Shown piece after piece: positions 11,741 through 23,732 of a stretch of 64,000 nt of DNA (within the stretch, counting starts at the first letter, position 1; each line of letters starts with the position of its first letter). The notes below the pieces were generated by a model. That model made no database searches. It saw nothing but the letters and a program-made list of their open reading frames with translations, and was not told where the DNA came from. The translations under genes were made by a program, and so were the position numbers. This DNA is from Dichotomopilus funicola (lineage: Eukaryota > Ascomycota > Sordariomycetes > Sordariales > Chaetomiaceae): assembly GCF_033296635.1 (NCBI RefSeq), contig NW_026944028.1, forward strand, positions 1 through 64,000, written 5' to 3'.

Positions 11741-14142
11741 TTATCGCGAGTGATCGTCATGGAACCGGCGGTCGTCGTTTGCAGTTGGATCTAGTCCAGG
11801 GCGTGCGCTTCCTTGGGCGGTTTGATGACCTTGCCAACTATCCCGCAAGATGGAGGACGGCGTGTCGCTTGGAACGGCGAGTTCATCGACCTTTACTTTC
11901 GTTGCTGGAGAACTTGTATGAGCGAACGTGCGCTCCCGCGACAAGGGTTGGGGAGAGGCTAACAGGATGGAGGAGGGGAGAGTGCCGCCTCGCAAATTGC
12001 TTGCGTCGCCAATGCCATGACCCTGAGGCGGGCCCTGACCTGCGCTTACGGACGTGCCAGCTGGATGATACCGGGGCAACCGAGGGCCGGGAGCATTGGC
12101 GGCGTCGGGTGCCTGCAATGCCGGGTCGATGGCGGTCGAGTAGTCGTAGCTGGGTTCGGTTTTGATGGTCTGCGACGCACTGGCCACGGGCGATTCGGGC
12201 GCGATGGTCGACGGAACGGGAGGCGGTACATACGACGACACAGGGTAGGAGGGATGCGGTGGAGCAGAAGACGAGAGGGCGGGGTTGGACGCCGCAGTTG
12301 GCTGGTGTGCCGCGACGGACGAGGCGGACGGTGTGCTCGGAGCGGGCTGGATGGCTGCAGGGCCTTGCTGTTGCTTGAAGATGGGATCGTACCCGAGGCA
12401 CTCGCGCTTTGACTTCTTGCAGTTGTTACAGGTCGGATGAGCTTCGTCGCACTGGGTGGCAGGGTCACGTTAGATCAGCTCCGCTCAGTTTCGCCAAAGC
12501 AAAGACAAAGAAGTGGATATATGCGGTTTGTTGGATGGCGGGATATTGGATATTGGACATTGGCCGTTGGCTGTTGGCCGTCTGATGTAGAGGAATGAAT
12601 GGGCATGTTCCCTGTTGGGAGATCAAGCAGGATAGTTGATGAGGTGAGCGGGTGGATGCTGGAACGGCCCGCCCCGGCTGCTCGCCGTTCGCTTGGGACG
12701 CCGCAAAGACCAAAAAAAAAAGTCGGGACGGAAGCTTAGGTCATACGGCAGCGAAGCGACGGCAAGCGAGCGCCTTCCCAGGTTAACCGGACCAAACAAA
12801 TGCAGGCGGGTTTGCCTTCCCAACCAAACCACATGTTTTTCATGTGGCCGTCGCTTGGGAGGACAAAACCAAACGGCAATTGAGAAAATGACGTGCGGGC
12901 TGCAAGATTCCGGCCGCGTGGGACGCGAACGGCGGGCAAAAAATGCGGAAGGGAAACTAAACAACCGACGACGTTCACGTACCTTGATCCTTCGTTTACG
13001 GCAGGTCAAACACCCGGTTTTTGTTCGTCGCTTGATCTCCTAAATTGCCCCACAATAATCGCCCATGGTCAGCAAAATCCGAACCGCGAGAAACCCACCT
13101 ATTCCCCCCATTGCTATCGGGCGAAGGAGAAGTAGGAGCGAGATTTTCCTGCGAGATTTTGCCGCGAGATAAGACATACCTTTTTGTGCCTCCCGCCGCT
13201 CAACGAGATACGCGGGTCGTGAGCCATGCCTGGGGCGAGCGCAAAGCGCATCGCATTGGGGTCCGGCAGGCCGTACATGTGTGGAGCGTGTATGCCGTAG
13301 TAGCCCATGTGGTGCGCAGGGGTGGGTGGCGGCATTGTTGGGCCACCCATGTGCGGTCCTAGGGGAACCCCGTGCTGCGGTGGTGCCTGAGGTTGTCGGT
13401 GGTCGAGAGTGCGCATACTGGGCAGCGTGGTCGGACTCGATCGGTATGGGTCGGCGGGAATGTGCTGAGCCGAGTACATGTACTGCGAAACGGGGGGTAT
13501 GCCGGGCGGCGGGTAGGGCTGCGGGCTTGCATATGCCACCGACTGTCGGCCGGGGCCCGGCCCTGGCTGTGAGCTAGACATCTCGGGGTGTCCCGGAGCT
13601 GGAGTCGGAGCTGGGGCTGGAGCTGAGGCTAAAGTTGGAGCCGGCGCGCCGTTGGTGTCGCCGTGTTGTGTATTGTTCCCTCGGCCGTCGTAGGGGGGAC
13701 GTGCTCCTGATGACGCGTTGTCGTTGGTGCTCCCGTTGGCCGACACGACTCTATGCGCGTTCGTTACGTCGTCGCCGCCGCCGGGGCTTCGTCCACCGCT
13801 GGTGTTGTTGTCGTTCTTGGATAGCGCGTCAGCTGGGTGCAAAGCCCCTGGAGGGTGGTGGTACTGTGGGTGTTGCTCGTGTTGATGCTGGTACGAATAC
13901 GGGGGGAGCTGGTATCGGGGCTGATGCTCGTGCTGGTGCAAATCCTGCCGTGCCGGCTGCTGGTTAAGAGGCTCTTGCCGTGAGTGTGGGTGCGAGTGCG
14001 GATGCAGATTCTCGTGGTGGTGGTTTGGGTGCGGCTTTTGCTCGAGGAGCGCGTCGAGATTTGGGTGCACACGCGGCTGAATAGGGGCCGAGTCGAGGGA
14101 CGACGGTCGCCGGAGCAGACCAACTTCGGGGGATTGAGCCAT
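11741..14142 (-). CDS. Zn2Cys6 (C6 zinc cluster) transcription factor
   Basis: This is a nuclear DNA-binding regulator of 576 residues as modelled. Exons on the minus strand are 14142-13180, 13039-12983 and 12451-11741. Exon 1 encodes a 321-residue disordered region rich in His, Gln and Pro. The 19-codon exon 2 gives EIKRRTKTGCLTCRKRRIK, and exon 3 continues CDEAHPTCNNCKKSKREC. Joined, these form a perfect C-x2-C-x6-C-x6-C-x2-C-x6-C cluster followed by LGYDPIFKQQ. The two introns are 140 and 531 nt, and the second splits the zinc cluster. C-terminal to the cluster, the product is low-complexity up to KVKVDEL and then ends after about 45 more residues. No fungal middle-homology domain is seen, so the C-terminus may be incomplete. 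Target genes are unknown. Confidence 0.85.
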
Positions 14143-17100
14143 GGTTGGGATTTTAATTAGATTTTTTTATGGAGCCACGATTCCATGACCCGGCTGAAAA
14201 AAATAAGGGCGACAAGGGGAGCAGACGCGACCCGGGGCCGATTTTCCTGTGGGTTGATCTGGGCTACTGCTGCTGCTGTTGCTGATGTTGGTGTGGCTGC
14301 TCCTCAAACTCATTCCTCACTCACCACCCAACAATGCACAAGTCCAAAAAAGGTACGCTGGGCCAGGAAATGCGATTGGCGAAAGCGCATGAGTGGGCGT
14401 GCTGACTCTTCCCGGTTACTCCCTCGGGCTCGCTGCCCACCACCCTACGGTACACTACTACCCCTGGACCCTCGGGGCTCGGCCTAAATCCACAGACCCC
14501 CACACCCCCCTTGTTTTTTCACACAAGGTTAAAAAGAGCAGCCCCTTGGTTGGCCAGAACTTGGGCTCTCCGATCCTTCCCCCAGGCGAATCTTCCTCCG
14601 CGCTGAGTTCTCTGTCTCTGTCTGATGAGAGTGAAGGCGACGAGGGACGAAAAAGAAGGTGCTGCAGCCGGTGAGAAGGGCCGGAGACGGGTACGACGCG
14701 TGGGCCGTTGAGAGCGTTGATTGATGGGACCGACCGATTTGTTACTACCTCCCTTTGGCAGGTAACTGAGCCCAATACCTTCCTGTCTGATGAAAGTGGA
14801 TGTCTGCGCACAAATACCTAGACATGAGGTACCTGCTAGCGGGGCCGTCATCCTTCGAGGGCGCCCGTGACGCAGTCCCTCACGAACCTTTTCCAGGACC
14901 AACAGCCTGATTCGACCCCCCTGGCCAGGTTGACGGCCGCGGAAGATGAAGAAGTGGGCCTGGATCTTCGGAGGGGCGGCAGAGGGAGAGGATGGCAGGA
15001 AGAGGAAAAAGGCTGGCGGGCGGGCCGGGCTGGCCGCAAATCGCGACCTGGGCGGGATGCCAATGCCCGGCGTCGTTGGTTTATTGAGATACGGTCATAC
15101 GGTTTGAATGTGGCTGTTTGTTCAGCAAGAGCACAATACACGAAGATGGCCAAGTGTCGTGGTGTGCCCGAACCATTCTCTGGTGGAGTGAGATCGAGCG
15201 TGGCTGCGTGGGTGTCCCTCGCAGGCTGACGAATTGGCACATCGATGACCAGGCGGCCCGAGACAGCTGGGCGCTGTCGGCTATCTGCTTTTGTGCCCTT
15301 CAATAACCCCTCGCTGGAGCCGACACGGGCACAAGCGAGCGAGAGGAAAAAAAGTGGAAGGAGGAGTGGGTCGCTAGACGGATCTTTGGAGATGCAAACC
15401 GAGACAAGGGGGTGGGCCCACCCACGGGGAAAAGCGAGTGGTCCGTGTCACCTCGCCTACCAATTTTGGTCCTGTTGTCTGTGTCTCCGATTTCGTCCGC
15501 GGCTCGGCAGGAAAGCAACGGGCGGAATATGAGCCCGTCCAATGGTGGTTTGTGACGGGAAAATAGCTGGCTGCACTGACTATTCGTATCAAGACAGTAA
15601 AATTCCGCTTGGGAAGGCCTGGATCCTGGAGGCGACACGACTTTCGTCGGCTCAAGAATTGTATGAAGGAGGACAGGTATACACAGTAGGGGTCGGTTCA
15701 CACAAGCAGGGCCGAGATCCAAGAACCGCCTGATGCGAATCGGCCTTACAACCCTGATGTCCCACCGAGTCAGCGCTTTCCCCGTCGCCTGACGGGGCAG
15801 GGAAAATGGAAGAGAGTGTTGGATGCTTTCAATGCTTTCCGCGCCATACCATGTAGTTCTCAACCTCCGGTGTGTGCCGATCCGAGCAACCTTCGATGTT
15901 GGGCTGTACGGCTTCCAGGCCGCTAACCCGACTTGGTGGGGAACGCAACACCTTGATGTGCCGAGAATTTATCTCGCTCATACACAGTACATGTGTAGTG
16001 TAGGAGCACCCAGATAACGGTACCGTGGACCTACATAGTACGAGTGTACACGCGTATGTAGGTAACGTACCGTCTTGTCTTGTGCCCTTACCGGCCCGGA
16101 CCGACATACACCATAAGGTTTTTTATAGTTTGGGCCCGTGGTCACGCTCTCAAGCCACAGATACTCAGGAGTACGCTCTCAGGCGTGTGACATGATGGAC
16201 CGGCAACTCTCAAGCAGAGACCTCTTTTCTGGACACCTTGAATGGAACCCGAGCGGTCATGCAACGACAATCTCGTCTGATGGCGCACCTCTAGCTGACT
16301 TGGGCTGGAACGACGCGTTGGTTGGTTGTTACTGGAAAACCGGGGCACGAGACTCCGTCGTAGCAACATCTCGTCCAGCATCGAGCCTCCAGGCATAGTA
16401 CACAGTTGAGGGTCCCATTCCCCATGCCAGCCTCGCTCGTCTCCGCTCCCCCGGATAACGTTCGTCACGAAGACTCGTCTCGGCCAGGCATAACTGTCGG
16501 CTAGGCCCCTCCCCCGCGTAGGTCCTCACGCTTTGGCGACCGTGACCTAAGAGGCTTAAACGAGCCTGCTTCAACCGCACATATAATTCCGTATAGCGAA
16601 ACGAAATCGCTATGTAGGTTCTGTCCTTGTGGTATTCTCATCTTGATGAGGATCACATCAACCATCTGCCGTGAAGATCTGAGGGCAGTGGCCACTGGTT
16701 CACCAGCTCTGGTCACAAGCTGGTCAGACACCCCCGGAACAGCGTCCTCACCGGTCGGTGGGTGGGGCAGCGGGAAGCCGTTCTTCGACCGTTCGAAGAG
16801 ATGTTCCCTACGATGTAAGATTTGACCTCCGGGACGGCAAGAATTGCCCGTCGGTCTTCTCCTGTTGCGACCAGTTGATCCCGGGTGAAACAGACCAACT
16901 ACACTAGTTGCGTCACTCATTCCCAGCCAACGTCAAAAATCCCCGATATTATCTGCATGAACGGAAGCTCTTCGGCCTGACCTGCTTTCCTTTTCCTTCA
17001 TCTCGTATGTATCCAAGTACCATACGTTCGATGTCTGGAATGGCACTACCACCGTGGATCAGGTTGACACCATTAGCAGGAAGGGAACCTGCCGTCAATC

Positions 17101-19172
17101 GGTTACCTTTGCGGTTGAGTAGAGTACCGTGTACTTCCGCCGTTCGGCTGTCGAGCACGGCCAGGGCGATCGAAACGGCTTTAATGAGGCGAGGTCGGCA
17201 TTGGCCCAGCAGGCGCATTCGGCTCTGCGGGCGCCGCTTCGCTCGGTTGCGAAATGCATTCTTCTCTGGTGTGCCGCGTGTTCGGGCCTCGACACGACGG
17301 CAGATGTTACACAAATGCTCAAGCGGCTGTATGATAAGGTTAGGAATACCAATGTTTTCCATTTTTTCAGGACCCTCCCTCTGGGCTCTGCTGCCTTCTC
17401 CCTTGCCCTTTTCCATCCCGATGAGGCAAGGTACGTGTAGAAAATCGAGGGGAAGGGGAGCGGGAGGGGGGCGGTTCGTTGAGGCAAGGAGACGGCAAAC
17501 CCCGTCGAGATCAGTAGGTGTGAGCCGAATGAAGATAGAGAAGGCCACAAATACGGATATCGCTTGTCCTTTCACACAGGCCTCACATCCAAAAAGGGCA
17601 GGAAGGGATGTGGGGGACAACGGGAAACATTGTCGGCCTTTTGGCTGATATCCATGTGGCAGTTTAGGCTCTAATCGCCGCCGGGGTCTCCAGCGTGCTC
17701 ATTGATCGGCCGCCGTCAAGCATTGAAGCAGTTTTTCAACCGCTCTCGAGCACTGCCAAGGTGCCATCGACGTCCGATTTCAGTCTCGTGCATAGGCGAT
17801 GGAAATCCGACTCGAGAACAACTGGCGCGGGAAGGGAAAAGGGGGTGCTCTGTTCAACCAACGATGCGACAGTCGTCCGCCATCTGGAACCGATCACCCT
17901 CCACGTTGATCACGACGCAAGCGGGCGGAGCCGTGGGGCTAGGGACGCTCGGGAGAACAAAGGCGTCATGTTCTGGAAACAATTGCGTCGTCCAATCCCA
18001 GGGCAGGGCGCGAGAGCAAGATGGGCGGGGCTGCGATTCAATCGGTCCGGTTTTACGGCCCGGGACTCCCCCCAACGCGAAGCGGAAAAAGCTGTGACGG
18101 TATTCCTTTCGCCGCGATGCGGCCGACGTCGTCACCCCTTGTTGCGCCCAGAGTAATGGTGAGTTTGCCTGGTGTTGACACAAGACGCTGGGCATGTTCG
18201 AGTCGTTCGTGCCGCTTAGCTTTCACCCTTGATGAAAAAGGCGAGCTCTCTGGTCACTCAACAGACGAATAATCGAAGCGGCAGGGTCAACAAAACCGGC
18301 GTTGCAGACGGCCATCTTCCGAATCTCCCCGTCGGGGGTGGACTGCCGCTTTGCCGTCAGCCCGTGGGCGCTCCCGGTCCCGGTGTCAAAGCTCGGCCGC
18401 TTGAGATGTAACGTTTGCTCGTGAATCTTTTCTCCCCATTATCTTCAATTGAAGGTTCCGTGACCCAAGGGTGCTTTGGACAATATTGTGTTGGCGTCGA
18501 GTGCCACTGCTGGTTTCTCGCCCAAGCAGAAGTAGATTGAAGAAATTCGTCGTCGAATCCTTCACCAGAAACCACCTCAGCTAGCGACGGTCTTCGCGTC
18601 GAGCCTTCGAGACCCACTCGTCGTCGACTGTGTAGCGAGTCGCGTGTTCTCAATGCCCTTTTCAGGCAACCACCCTGGATGCCAACTCGTAAATATTACT
18701 TAAATATCTTGCGGGCCTCAAGAAAGGCCCTCAAATGTGTGAGCTTGGGGTGGAGGCGAGAAGTCGGTATGAGTAAGGACCAGCTTGTGTGCATGGTGTC
18801 GGAGTGTTGAGAGCTGTTCTTACGAAGAACTGATGGAACCTCGAGCTTAGGCCAATCAGGTCGCGATCTGAAGCTTCTCGGACCAGCGAGTGGGCCGTGG
18901 CTCGAAGCGCAATGACGCCACAGGTCGTCCTCCCCTTCTACGATAGTCGATACGTACAGCCCAGTACACAATAACCACCTTATCTATCCATCGAAGGCCG
19001 GCATACTTAGTATTCGAGAAACTCGCGTACGGGACAAGGCACCGCATTCACCTGAGTAATATTCATCTTGTCATCCGACACGGTGGCGGGTCTGTTGTGG
19101 ACAAACCCGGTGACGCAGTCGGGGGACGCCGCAAAACCAACACGAGCCCCGAGGCCCCCGAGCTCCGGCGTA
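14143..19172. other. 5-kb stretch without a supportable gene
   Basis: This stretch holds the upstream region of the Zn2Cys6 gene (about 14143-14900, with CTGCTGCTGCTGTTGCTG near 14262) and then some 4 kb with only unconvincing open frames. The longest are at 16908-17648 (plus) and 16949-17620 (minus). They overlap each other, and neither has a recognisable domain. A perfect 9-bp inverted repeat sits at 16029-16063. The sequence is not AT-rich, so it is not obviously RIP-degraded. It may hold non-coding transcripts or fast-evolving lineage-specific genes. Confidence 0.4.
16029..16063. repeat. Perfect 9-bp inverted repeat
   Basis: ACCTACATA at 16029-16037 is matched by its exact reverse complement TATGTAGGT at 16055-16063, with a 17-nt spacer that itself contains GTAC twice. 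It could form a hairpin in RNA or be a dyad binding site. It is not near a recognised gene. Confidence 0.5.
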
Positions 19173-19856
19173 ATGACCCAGTCTCCCTCTTTACCACAGT
19201 TAACCCCCCAGCTTTGCTTCTCAACTTCCGCGCTACGAGGTAGGTTAGAGCAACTTTCGAAGAGGTGGTGGGGGAGACGTTGTGCGCAGGCTCTGACAAC
19301 AATTGTGGCTAACCTAACGACAGATTTCCTCCGCTTATCTCGAAGCTCTATCGACGACACAATAAACCAAAATTTAAATGCGCTAGAGACGCCTGCCAAG
19401 GCGGGGTTTGATCCAACATCAACCTCCCGGCTTTCCGCACGACCTTTTTCGCATCAAATCGAAGCGACGGCGTGTAATTCATTCAAAGATAATGTACTTT
19501 TCCCATCGTGGCAGCTTAGGTCCGATATCTTGAGCTATTGCTCCCTGGTAGCCACGAGCCCGGACCCGGACGATCCGGAAAGATCACTACGGGAGGCGGA
19601 GAACGAAAGGAATCGTGAACGGGTCGTTGACGAGCGACTCGATCCGTATTCGGGACGCTTCACCCCACGAGAAGCCCGAACGGAGCAACTGGCCCTTGTT
19701 CTTCGACAGGAGATGGGGGTAGAAAATATCGTCCGGTCAAGGACTTGGGATACGGTGCGGCGAAGATGCGGCGACTCGACGCACGTGGCCTGGGAACAGG
19801 CGCTAGCGGGCTGGCGGAGGTCGAGGGAACATGAGGCACATGGGAGAAACACCTGA
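19173..19856 (+). CDS. MIX23: MIX23-family (Cid2) mitochondrial intermembrane-space protein
   Basis: The product has 199 residues in exons 19173-19239 and 19324-19856. It matches the MIX23/CCDC58 family, called Cid2 (caffeine-induced death protein) in S. pombe, a soluble intermembrane-space protein connected with mitochondrial protein import. Four cysteines line up with those of human MIX23: PQLCFST, ATACNSF, SYCSL and RRRCGD. Other conserved blocks are SSIDDTINQNLNAL, RVVDERLDPYSGRF and VRSRTWDTVRRRC. The 84-nt intron (donor GTAGGT, acceptor CGACAG) joins ALR to DFLRLSRSS. It is a multiple of three without a stop, so the unspliced mRNA stays open. The antisense frame here is a shadow. Confidence 0.85.
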   Translation: MTQSPSLPQLTPQLCFSTSALRGRLEQLSKRWWGRRCAQALTTIVANLTTDFLRLSRSSIDDTINQNLNALETPAKAGFDPTSTSRLSARPFSHQIEATACNSFKDNVLFPSWQLRSDILSYCSLVATSPDPDDPERSLREAENERNRERVVDERLDPYSGRFTPREARTEQLALVLRQEMGVENIVRSRTWDTVRRRCGDSTHVAWEQALAGWRRSREHEAHGRNT

Positions 19857-20644
19857 GATTTGCCTCGATGAGGTGATCTTAACTTTGACCCGGTAAAGTT
19901 GGAGTTGCTGCGTCCTTGTAAACACCGCTCAAAAAGCTCATGGTTAGGCGTGTGGGTGTGTCCATATATGTACATGTACCTATGTATGTAAGATTTGTAG
20001 TTTTTGGTGGTAATAGCCCTGTCTTCGGGCAAAAGACCCCTTACTTGATTGTGGCCGTGATTTGTTCCGTTCCTGAATATGCCAAGCCCACGCAAGCATC
20101 CCACTACATAGATAGGTAGTAGGTAGTATGTGATTATGTACATGACACAGAGCCGCTGTGTCGCGGAGGGAGGGGCCCGAGGCCGGCATTGTGGTGGGGC
20201 TGGCCCTGTCTTTTGCCAAGCTCGAAATCCAATCCCAATCCCGCCCGCCAAACTGCGAAGTTGCAACATCACCATCAACCAACTACGCCCGCCGCGTGCA
20301 AGTTTCAGACGTTGCGTGGCCCTGCCGACAAGAACAAAGCAATCGGATATCAGAGTACGTGAACACTAAATCGACACAACACACTTTTTACTTGCGCACA
20401 CACAGCCTGTTTGCCCTTCGTCGCTCGAGTTGGGTTTCCGTCAGATAACTAAGACTCTGCATGCAGGTGGCATTTAGTTCCGTTTAAAGACGTGCTACCT
20501 GCCGACTACTAGCATCCCTCGCCGGTGCTGGCCGACGAATAATCACTCCGACTTAGTCGCACCGTCGGGCCCAACCTTGCGCCTTGGTCGTATCGACCAG
20601 AAGCTCACCCTTCTCCAGACACGCAACCCCGCAATCCGACCTCG
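19857..20644. other. Intergenic upstream of NAA15
   Basis: This is 788 bp. It contains clustered TAGGTA- and ATGTACAT-type motifs at about 19968-19990 and 20110-20145 (for example ATAGGTAGTAGGTAGTATG). It also holds the NAA15 promoter, which ends in a C/A-rich leader. No gene is visible. Confidence 0.45.
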
Positions 20645-22990
20645 ATGCCTCAAACGCTAAGTACGAGAGAGGCTAACCTCTTTCGTACCGTCATCCGCTA
20701 CTATGAGGACAAGCAATACAAACGCGGCCTCAAGGCTGCTGAGCAGATTCTCAAGAAGAATCCTAAGCACGGGGACACAATGTCGATGAAGGCCTTGATT
20801 CTTAACGCCCAGGGCAAGACCGAGGAGGCTTTCGCTCTCGCCAAAGACGCATTGACGATTGATATGAAGTCGTACATCTGCTGGCATGTATACGGCATCC
20901 TCTACCGCACGAACAAGAACTTCGACGAGGCCATCAAGGCCTACAAGTTCGCCTTGAAGCTTGAGCCTGAGTCGCACCAGATCCAGCGTGATCTGGCCGT
21001 CCTCCAGGTGCAAATGCGCGACTATGCTGGATACCTCCAGAGCAGATTCGTCATGCTCAAGGCGCGGCCGCAGCTGCGCCAGAACTGGACCGCTCTAGCC
21101 ATCGCTTACCACCTCGATGGCAACCTTGATCAGGCAGAGAACATTCTCAGTACCTACGAAAAGTCAGTCACGACTCCCCCGCCAAAATCTGACTTCGAAA
21201 ACTCCGAGGCACTCCTTTACAAGAACACCATCATTGCTGAGAGGGGCCATTTTGAGCGGGCCCTGGATCACCTGGAGAAGGAGTGCAAAAACTGCCTTGA
21301 CCGGTTGGCTGTGATGGAACTTCGGGCCATTTATTTGTCACGGTTGGGCAGGAAGGCGGATGCTGCGAAGGCGTACCGCGCGCTGTTGGATCGGAACTCA
21401 GAGCACCCTGACTACTACCGGGGACTGATTGCCGCACTGGACATTCCATCAACCGACGAGGCGGCTCTGAAGGCCGTGTATGATGAATACGCGGCCAAGA
21501 ACCCCCGTTGCGATGCGGCCAAGCGTCTTCCCCTAGACTTTTTGTCCGGTAAGCGCCACCGTAATGGACTTGTGACATGAATATCATTTTAACTGGACTC
21601 TATTCATAGGCGACTCCTTCCGCACCACCGCCAAGGCGTATTTGACGCTGATGTTCAACAAAGGTGTCCCCTCAACTTTTGCGAACCTTAAGCATCTGTA
21701 CTCAAACGAGTTCAAAAAGGAGACACTACCGGCTCTTGCTGAGGAGTACCTGAAGGAACACAGCGGGGATGAACAAGTTAACGGGGATAGTTCCAAGGGG
21801 CAAGGGGCGGCTCTTTATTTCCTCGGCCAACACTACAACTACTATTTGTCTCGAGACCTCGACAAGGCTGCCGAGTTTGTCGACGAGGCGATCAAACTGG
21901 ACCCTAAGAACGTCGACTTTCATATGACCAAGGCCAGAATTTTCAAGCACCGGGGTGACATTGCGAAGGCGTCGGAGGCGATGGACCATGCGCGATCGCT
22001 TGACACAAGAGACCGTTACATCAACTCTAAGGCCGCCAAGTACCAGCTCCGCAACAACGATAACGAGAAGGCACTAGAGACCATGGGGCTTTTCACCCGA
22101 GCCGAGACGGTCGGCGGTCCTTTGGCCGATCTGACCGACATGCAGTGCATCTGGTTTTTGACGGAGGATGGCGAGGCATGGCAACGGCGTGGGGACATCG
22201 GTTTAGCGCTCAAGCGCTACCACACCATCTTCAATATTTTTGACATTTGGCAGGAGGATCAGTTTGATTTCCACAGCTTCTCACTGCGTAAGGGGCAAAT
22301 CCGGGCGTACATTGATCTTGTCCGCTGGGAGGATCAGTTGCGAGACCACCCGTTCTACTTCCGCGCCGCCCTGGATGCCGTCAACCTCTACCTGTCGATG
22401 CACGACAAGCCCCAACACGGCGCAAACGGCGTTAGCGATACCAACGGGGAGGATACCGCGGAAAAGAAGAAGGCAGCCAAGAAGGCCCGCAAGGAGGCCC
22501 AAAAAGCCGAGCGAGAGGCGGCCGAGAAGGCAGCGAAGCAAGACCCCAACAAGGGCGGCGCCCAGAAAAGCAAGGACAGTGAGGAGGCCAAGAAGAAAGA
22601 TGACGACCCGAATGGTGTGAAGCTTGCGGCCACGACGGACCCTCTCAGCGATTCGATGAAATTCTTGGGGCACCTACTCCAATTTAGTCCGAAGAACATT
22701 GAAGGCCAGCTCGCTGGGTTCGAGGTCTATATTCGCAGGGGTACGCCATGATGAACAATTATTTCTGGGCCTTTTTGACTTTGCTCAACCGATGCTAACT
22801 ATCACTTTTAGGAAAGCACTTTCTCGCGCTGCGCTGTCTTAAGGCGGCCATCGCTCTGGACGAAAGCCACCCCCGTATCGCCGAGCAGGCCGCCCGGCTT
22901 CGTACGGCCCTCGAGAATGCCCTTGGTTCTCTACCGACCAAGGCGAAGGATGTGATTGAGGCAGAGCTGGCGTCCTTGCCCGGGGCTTAG
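20645..22990 (+). CDS. NAA15: NatA N-terminal acetyltransferase auxiliary subunit (NAA15/NAT1)
   Basis: This is the TPR scaffold that anchors the catalytic subunit NAA10 to the ribosome for co-translational acetylation of Ser, Ala, Thr and Gly N-termini. It has 737 residues in exons 20645-21548, 21610-22740 and 22812-22990. The start MPQTLSTREANLFRTVIRYY is the usual NAA15 opening. TPR-like blocks follow (YEDKQYKRGLKAAEQIL, FDEAIKAYKFALKLEP, LDKAAEFVDEAIKLDP). The 61-nt intron gives DFLSGDSFRTTA and the 71-nt intron gives YIRRGKHFLALR. A Lys/Glu/Ala-rich segment (about residues 565-625) is the known basic, nuclear-signal-like insertion near the C-terminus. The protein is shorter than human or yeast NAA15 (about 850-865) but plausible for a filamentous fungus. 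Confidence 0.95.
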
Positions 22991-23732
22991 AAATCCCACG
23001 GTCAATGTGCAGACCAGCCCACCTCAGACAGCCCCTGGGAGGTGGAACAATGGTTAGGTCTCGTCATGGGTTCACCAACATTGGAGGGTCATGGAAGATA
23101 AAAAGTGAAGGAAATTTTTTAACCGCGTTTGTGGATGTAGCTGAGGGTAAAATGGCGATGATTGTATACAGTACATCTTCATCTAGAGAGACAGCATGCA
23201 TGGGAGTGACTTCTTCGACCAGAAAGGGAGTACTGTTCTGAGCCGACCCAAAAGAGGAAACGGGCAATCCATTTACAGGGTGAAGCTGAGGGGTGTCGAG
23301 ATATTGAGCGGGCATTTCTGCTTCTAATGCGTCACTAGACAATCACGTGGATGGAATGGGATGGTAGTTGGATATGGCAATTTGTTCGAATTGGTGGGAC
23401 ATTCTGATCCACGTCCCCATGCCCCAAAGTATTGGAAAATATGGAAGCGGCGGCGGGAATGCGACGAGATGAACCATCTAGCTAAATACCTGTGGTGTTT
23501 AAGCGTTGATACACATAACGGTTCAGCCACACCATTTCGGTCCCAATGAACCTCCCAACCACCTTCTATCGACAAACCGGATTGATCCCCCAGCCAACAA
23601 TACCGTCCTAGCGGGGGACCCCCCTAACGCCTCTAGTGATGCAAGATGGAAACACTGAGGAGAGAGGATAGAGCAGAGCGAAGGGAAAGAAGGAGACAAC
23701 ACAGGACGAAGAAAGGGAAAAGGGAAAGCGCT
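22991..23732. other. Intergenic between convergent NAA15 and aspartate aminotransferase
   Basis: This is 742 bp containing the two 3' ends. An A/G-rich tract (about 23645-23728, GAGGATAGAGCAG-like) lies immediately downstream of the aminotransferase stop, in the minus-strand 3' UTR. No gene is visible. Confidence 0.5.

Noticed and set aside
16908..17648. Long overlapping open frames on both strands
   Set aside because: Neither shows a domain, hydrophobic pattern or splice signal consistent with a gene; left as unassigned DNA.
19007..19399. Minus-strand open frame that looked like the C-terminus of a secreted protein
   Set aside because: The plus strand here encodes MIX23 exon 1 and the start of exon 2, with conserved cysteines; the antisense frame has no family match.
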